A stretch of 5,163 nucleotides of DNA, from assembly GCA_030705725.1 (NCBI GenBank), contig JAUZPW010000135.1:1-5163 (forward strand), written 5' to 3'. The first letter of the stretch is position 1. The number at the start of each line of letters is the position of its first letter. Shown here piece by piece: positions 4,434 through 5,163 of the stretch. The translations under genes and the position numbers were made by a program. The stretch is from Bacillota bacterium. GTDB lineage: Bacteria; Bacillota; Clostridia; Oscillospirales; Butyricicoccaceae. The notes under the pieces are model-generated. The model saw only the letters and a list, made by a program, of their open reading frames with translations, was not told where the DNA came from and ran no database searches.

Positions 4434-5163
4434 TTATTTACGGTATTTTTTGAGTATGCCTGAAAGCGTGTCGGCAAACAGCGAGGCCGAATAGACCGCT
4501 TCATCGAGCGTGTTTCCCGAGGTGCCGATTTCAACCAGCGCGGCGCACGGCGAGACATGCTGGTTAAAGCGCGCCTGACGTAAATTTATCGGCCTCATAA
4601 TGTCGGGATATTTAGCGAGCAGCGCTTTCTGCAGCGTCACGTCGAACGCCAGGTTTCTGCGCCAGTCCGGATGGGAAAGGCCGCCCTTATCTGTGCCGCA
4701 GACGAACATGATCTGAGCGGCGGATTTCCCGTTTATTTTCGAGACCGTTTTGTATTTTACGCCCTTAGAGGTTATCATGGCGTCCCGGTGTATATCGAGC
4801 ACGACTTTTATCGAGGGGTATTTTTTTAGCTGCCTTGTCACGGCTTCAAGCGAACGAGTGTAGGAGCCGGTATAGGAGGGATAATCGAAATAACTGCCTG
4901 TAATATGAACTACGTTTATTCCGTTTCGTTTTAGTACTTTTTCTATTTCATCCCCGACACGCACAACGTTATACCTGTTGTCCAGGGTGCGGTTGTTTTC
5001 ATCCGCGGCATAGGAATCTTCACCGGTGGGCGTGTACGACTCGGTAGTGTGGGTATGGAATATCAGCACCTGCGGCCCGTCGCCGGACAGCTTCAGCGAC
5101 GGCCCGAGCTTAACCAGCGCGTTTATATCGGGGCTGTACGAGGTTTCGTTTTTAATCGCTATC
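4434..5163 (-). CDS. spoIIP: Stage II sporulation protein P, C-terminal catalytic part (5' end outside window)
   Basis: SpoIIP is a peptidoglycan amidase/endopeptidase that works with SpoIID and SpoIIM to remove septal wall material and drive engulfment in the mother cell. The visible 242 codons are open to the window edge, starting IAIKNETSYSPDINALVKLG and continuing GPQVLIFHTHTTESYTP; the GTG at 5067-5069 is an internal valine. Likely metal-site and catalytic positions (visible numbering) are H36/H38 and E41 in HTHTTE, H125 in LDIHRDA, and E211 in LVEIGTSGNTLDEA. The N-terminal membrane anchor lies outside the window. It ends with KKYRK and TAA (4434-4436), 15 nt before the TauE/SafE pair. 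Confidence 0.9.
   Translation of the reverse strand, partial: IAIKNETSYSPDINALVKLGPSLKLSGDGPQVLIFHTHTTESYTPTGEDSYAADENNRTLDNRYNVVRVGDEIEKVLKRNGINVVHITGSYFDYPSYTGSYTRSLEAVTRQLKKYPSIKVVLDIHRDAMITSKGVKYKTVSKINGKSAAQIMFVCGTDKGGLSHPDWRRNLAFDVTLQKALLAKYPDIMRPINLRQARFNQHVSPCAALVEIGTSGNTLDEAVYSASLFADTLSGILKKYRK

Noticed and set aside
1..5163. CRISPR array, insertion sequence, tRNA, T-box or phage-like region
   Set aside because: No regularly spaced repeats, terminal inverted repeats, transposase or integrase-like frames, tRNA cloverleaf or T-box core were seen; nearly all sequence is accounted for by genes and short leaders.

Overview
The window looks like a chromosomal segment of an endospore-forming Clostridia-type Bacillota. 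The evidence is a spoIIP-type sporulation gene at the right edge, the gene order rpmG-secE-nusG-rplK-rplA-rplJ-rplL, strong GGAGG ribosome binding sites, GTG/TTG starts and an L10 leader RNA of the Bacillota type. A placement near the Oscillospiraceae/Ruminococcaceae would be a guess; no genus can be named from this sequence.

Left part (1-3207, minus strand): a ribosomal protein/transcription factor operon read right to left. A sigma-A-like promoter (3179-3207) drives a short structured leader, then rpmG (L33), secE (preprotein translocase subunit), nusG (transcription factor), rplK (L11) and rplA (L1). A second promoter overlaps the end of rplA's downstream spacer (783-811) and starts an L10 leader RNA with an attenuator. 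It is followed by rplJ (L10) and the first 14 codons of rplL (L7/L12), cut by the window edge. The spacers carry feedback elements: copies of a 23S-rRNA-like L1-binding fold before both rplK and rplA, and an L10 leader with mutually exclusive terminator and antiterminator pairings before rplJ. L1 and L10 are therefore each expected to repress their own mRNA when rRNA is limiting.

Middle (3208-3692, plus strand): ruvX/yqgF is transcribed divergently from its own promoter (3217-3245), whose -35 lies only 9 bp from the -35 of the rpmG promoter.

Right part (3694-5163, minus strand): the 3' part of a spoIIP-like gene is followed 15 nt later by two half-length TauE/SafE-type membrane proteins that overlap by 4 nt. 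Together they look like one transcription unit. The last of them ends one base from the end of ruvX, tail to tail, with no convincing terminator.

Two supplied-by-eye corrections matter for the annotation: the true starts of rplJ and rplK are probably 3 and 4 codons inside the longest open frames, because the outermost GTG in each is part of the Shine-Dalgarno sequence. The most notable signals are the paired L1 sites, the 14-bp antiterminator in the L10 leader, and the split TauE/SafE pair with opposite charge bias behind spoIIP. I saw no defence system, mobile element, CRISPR array, tRNA or rRNA gene.
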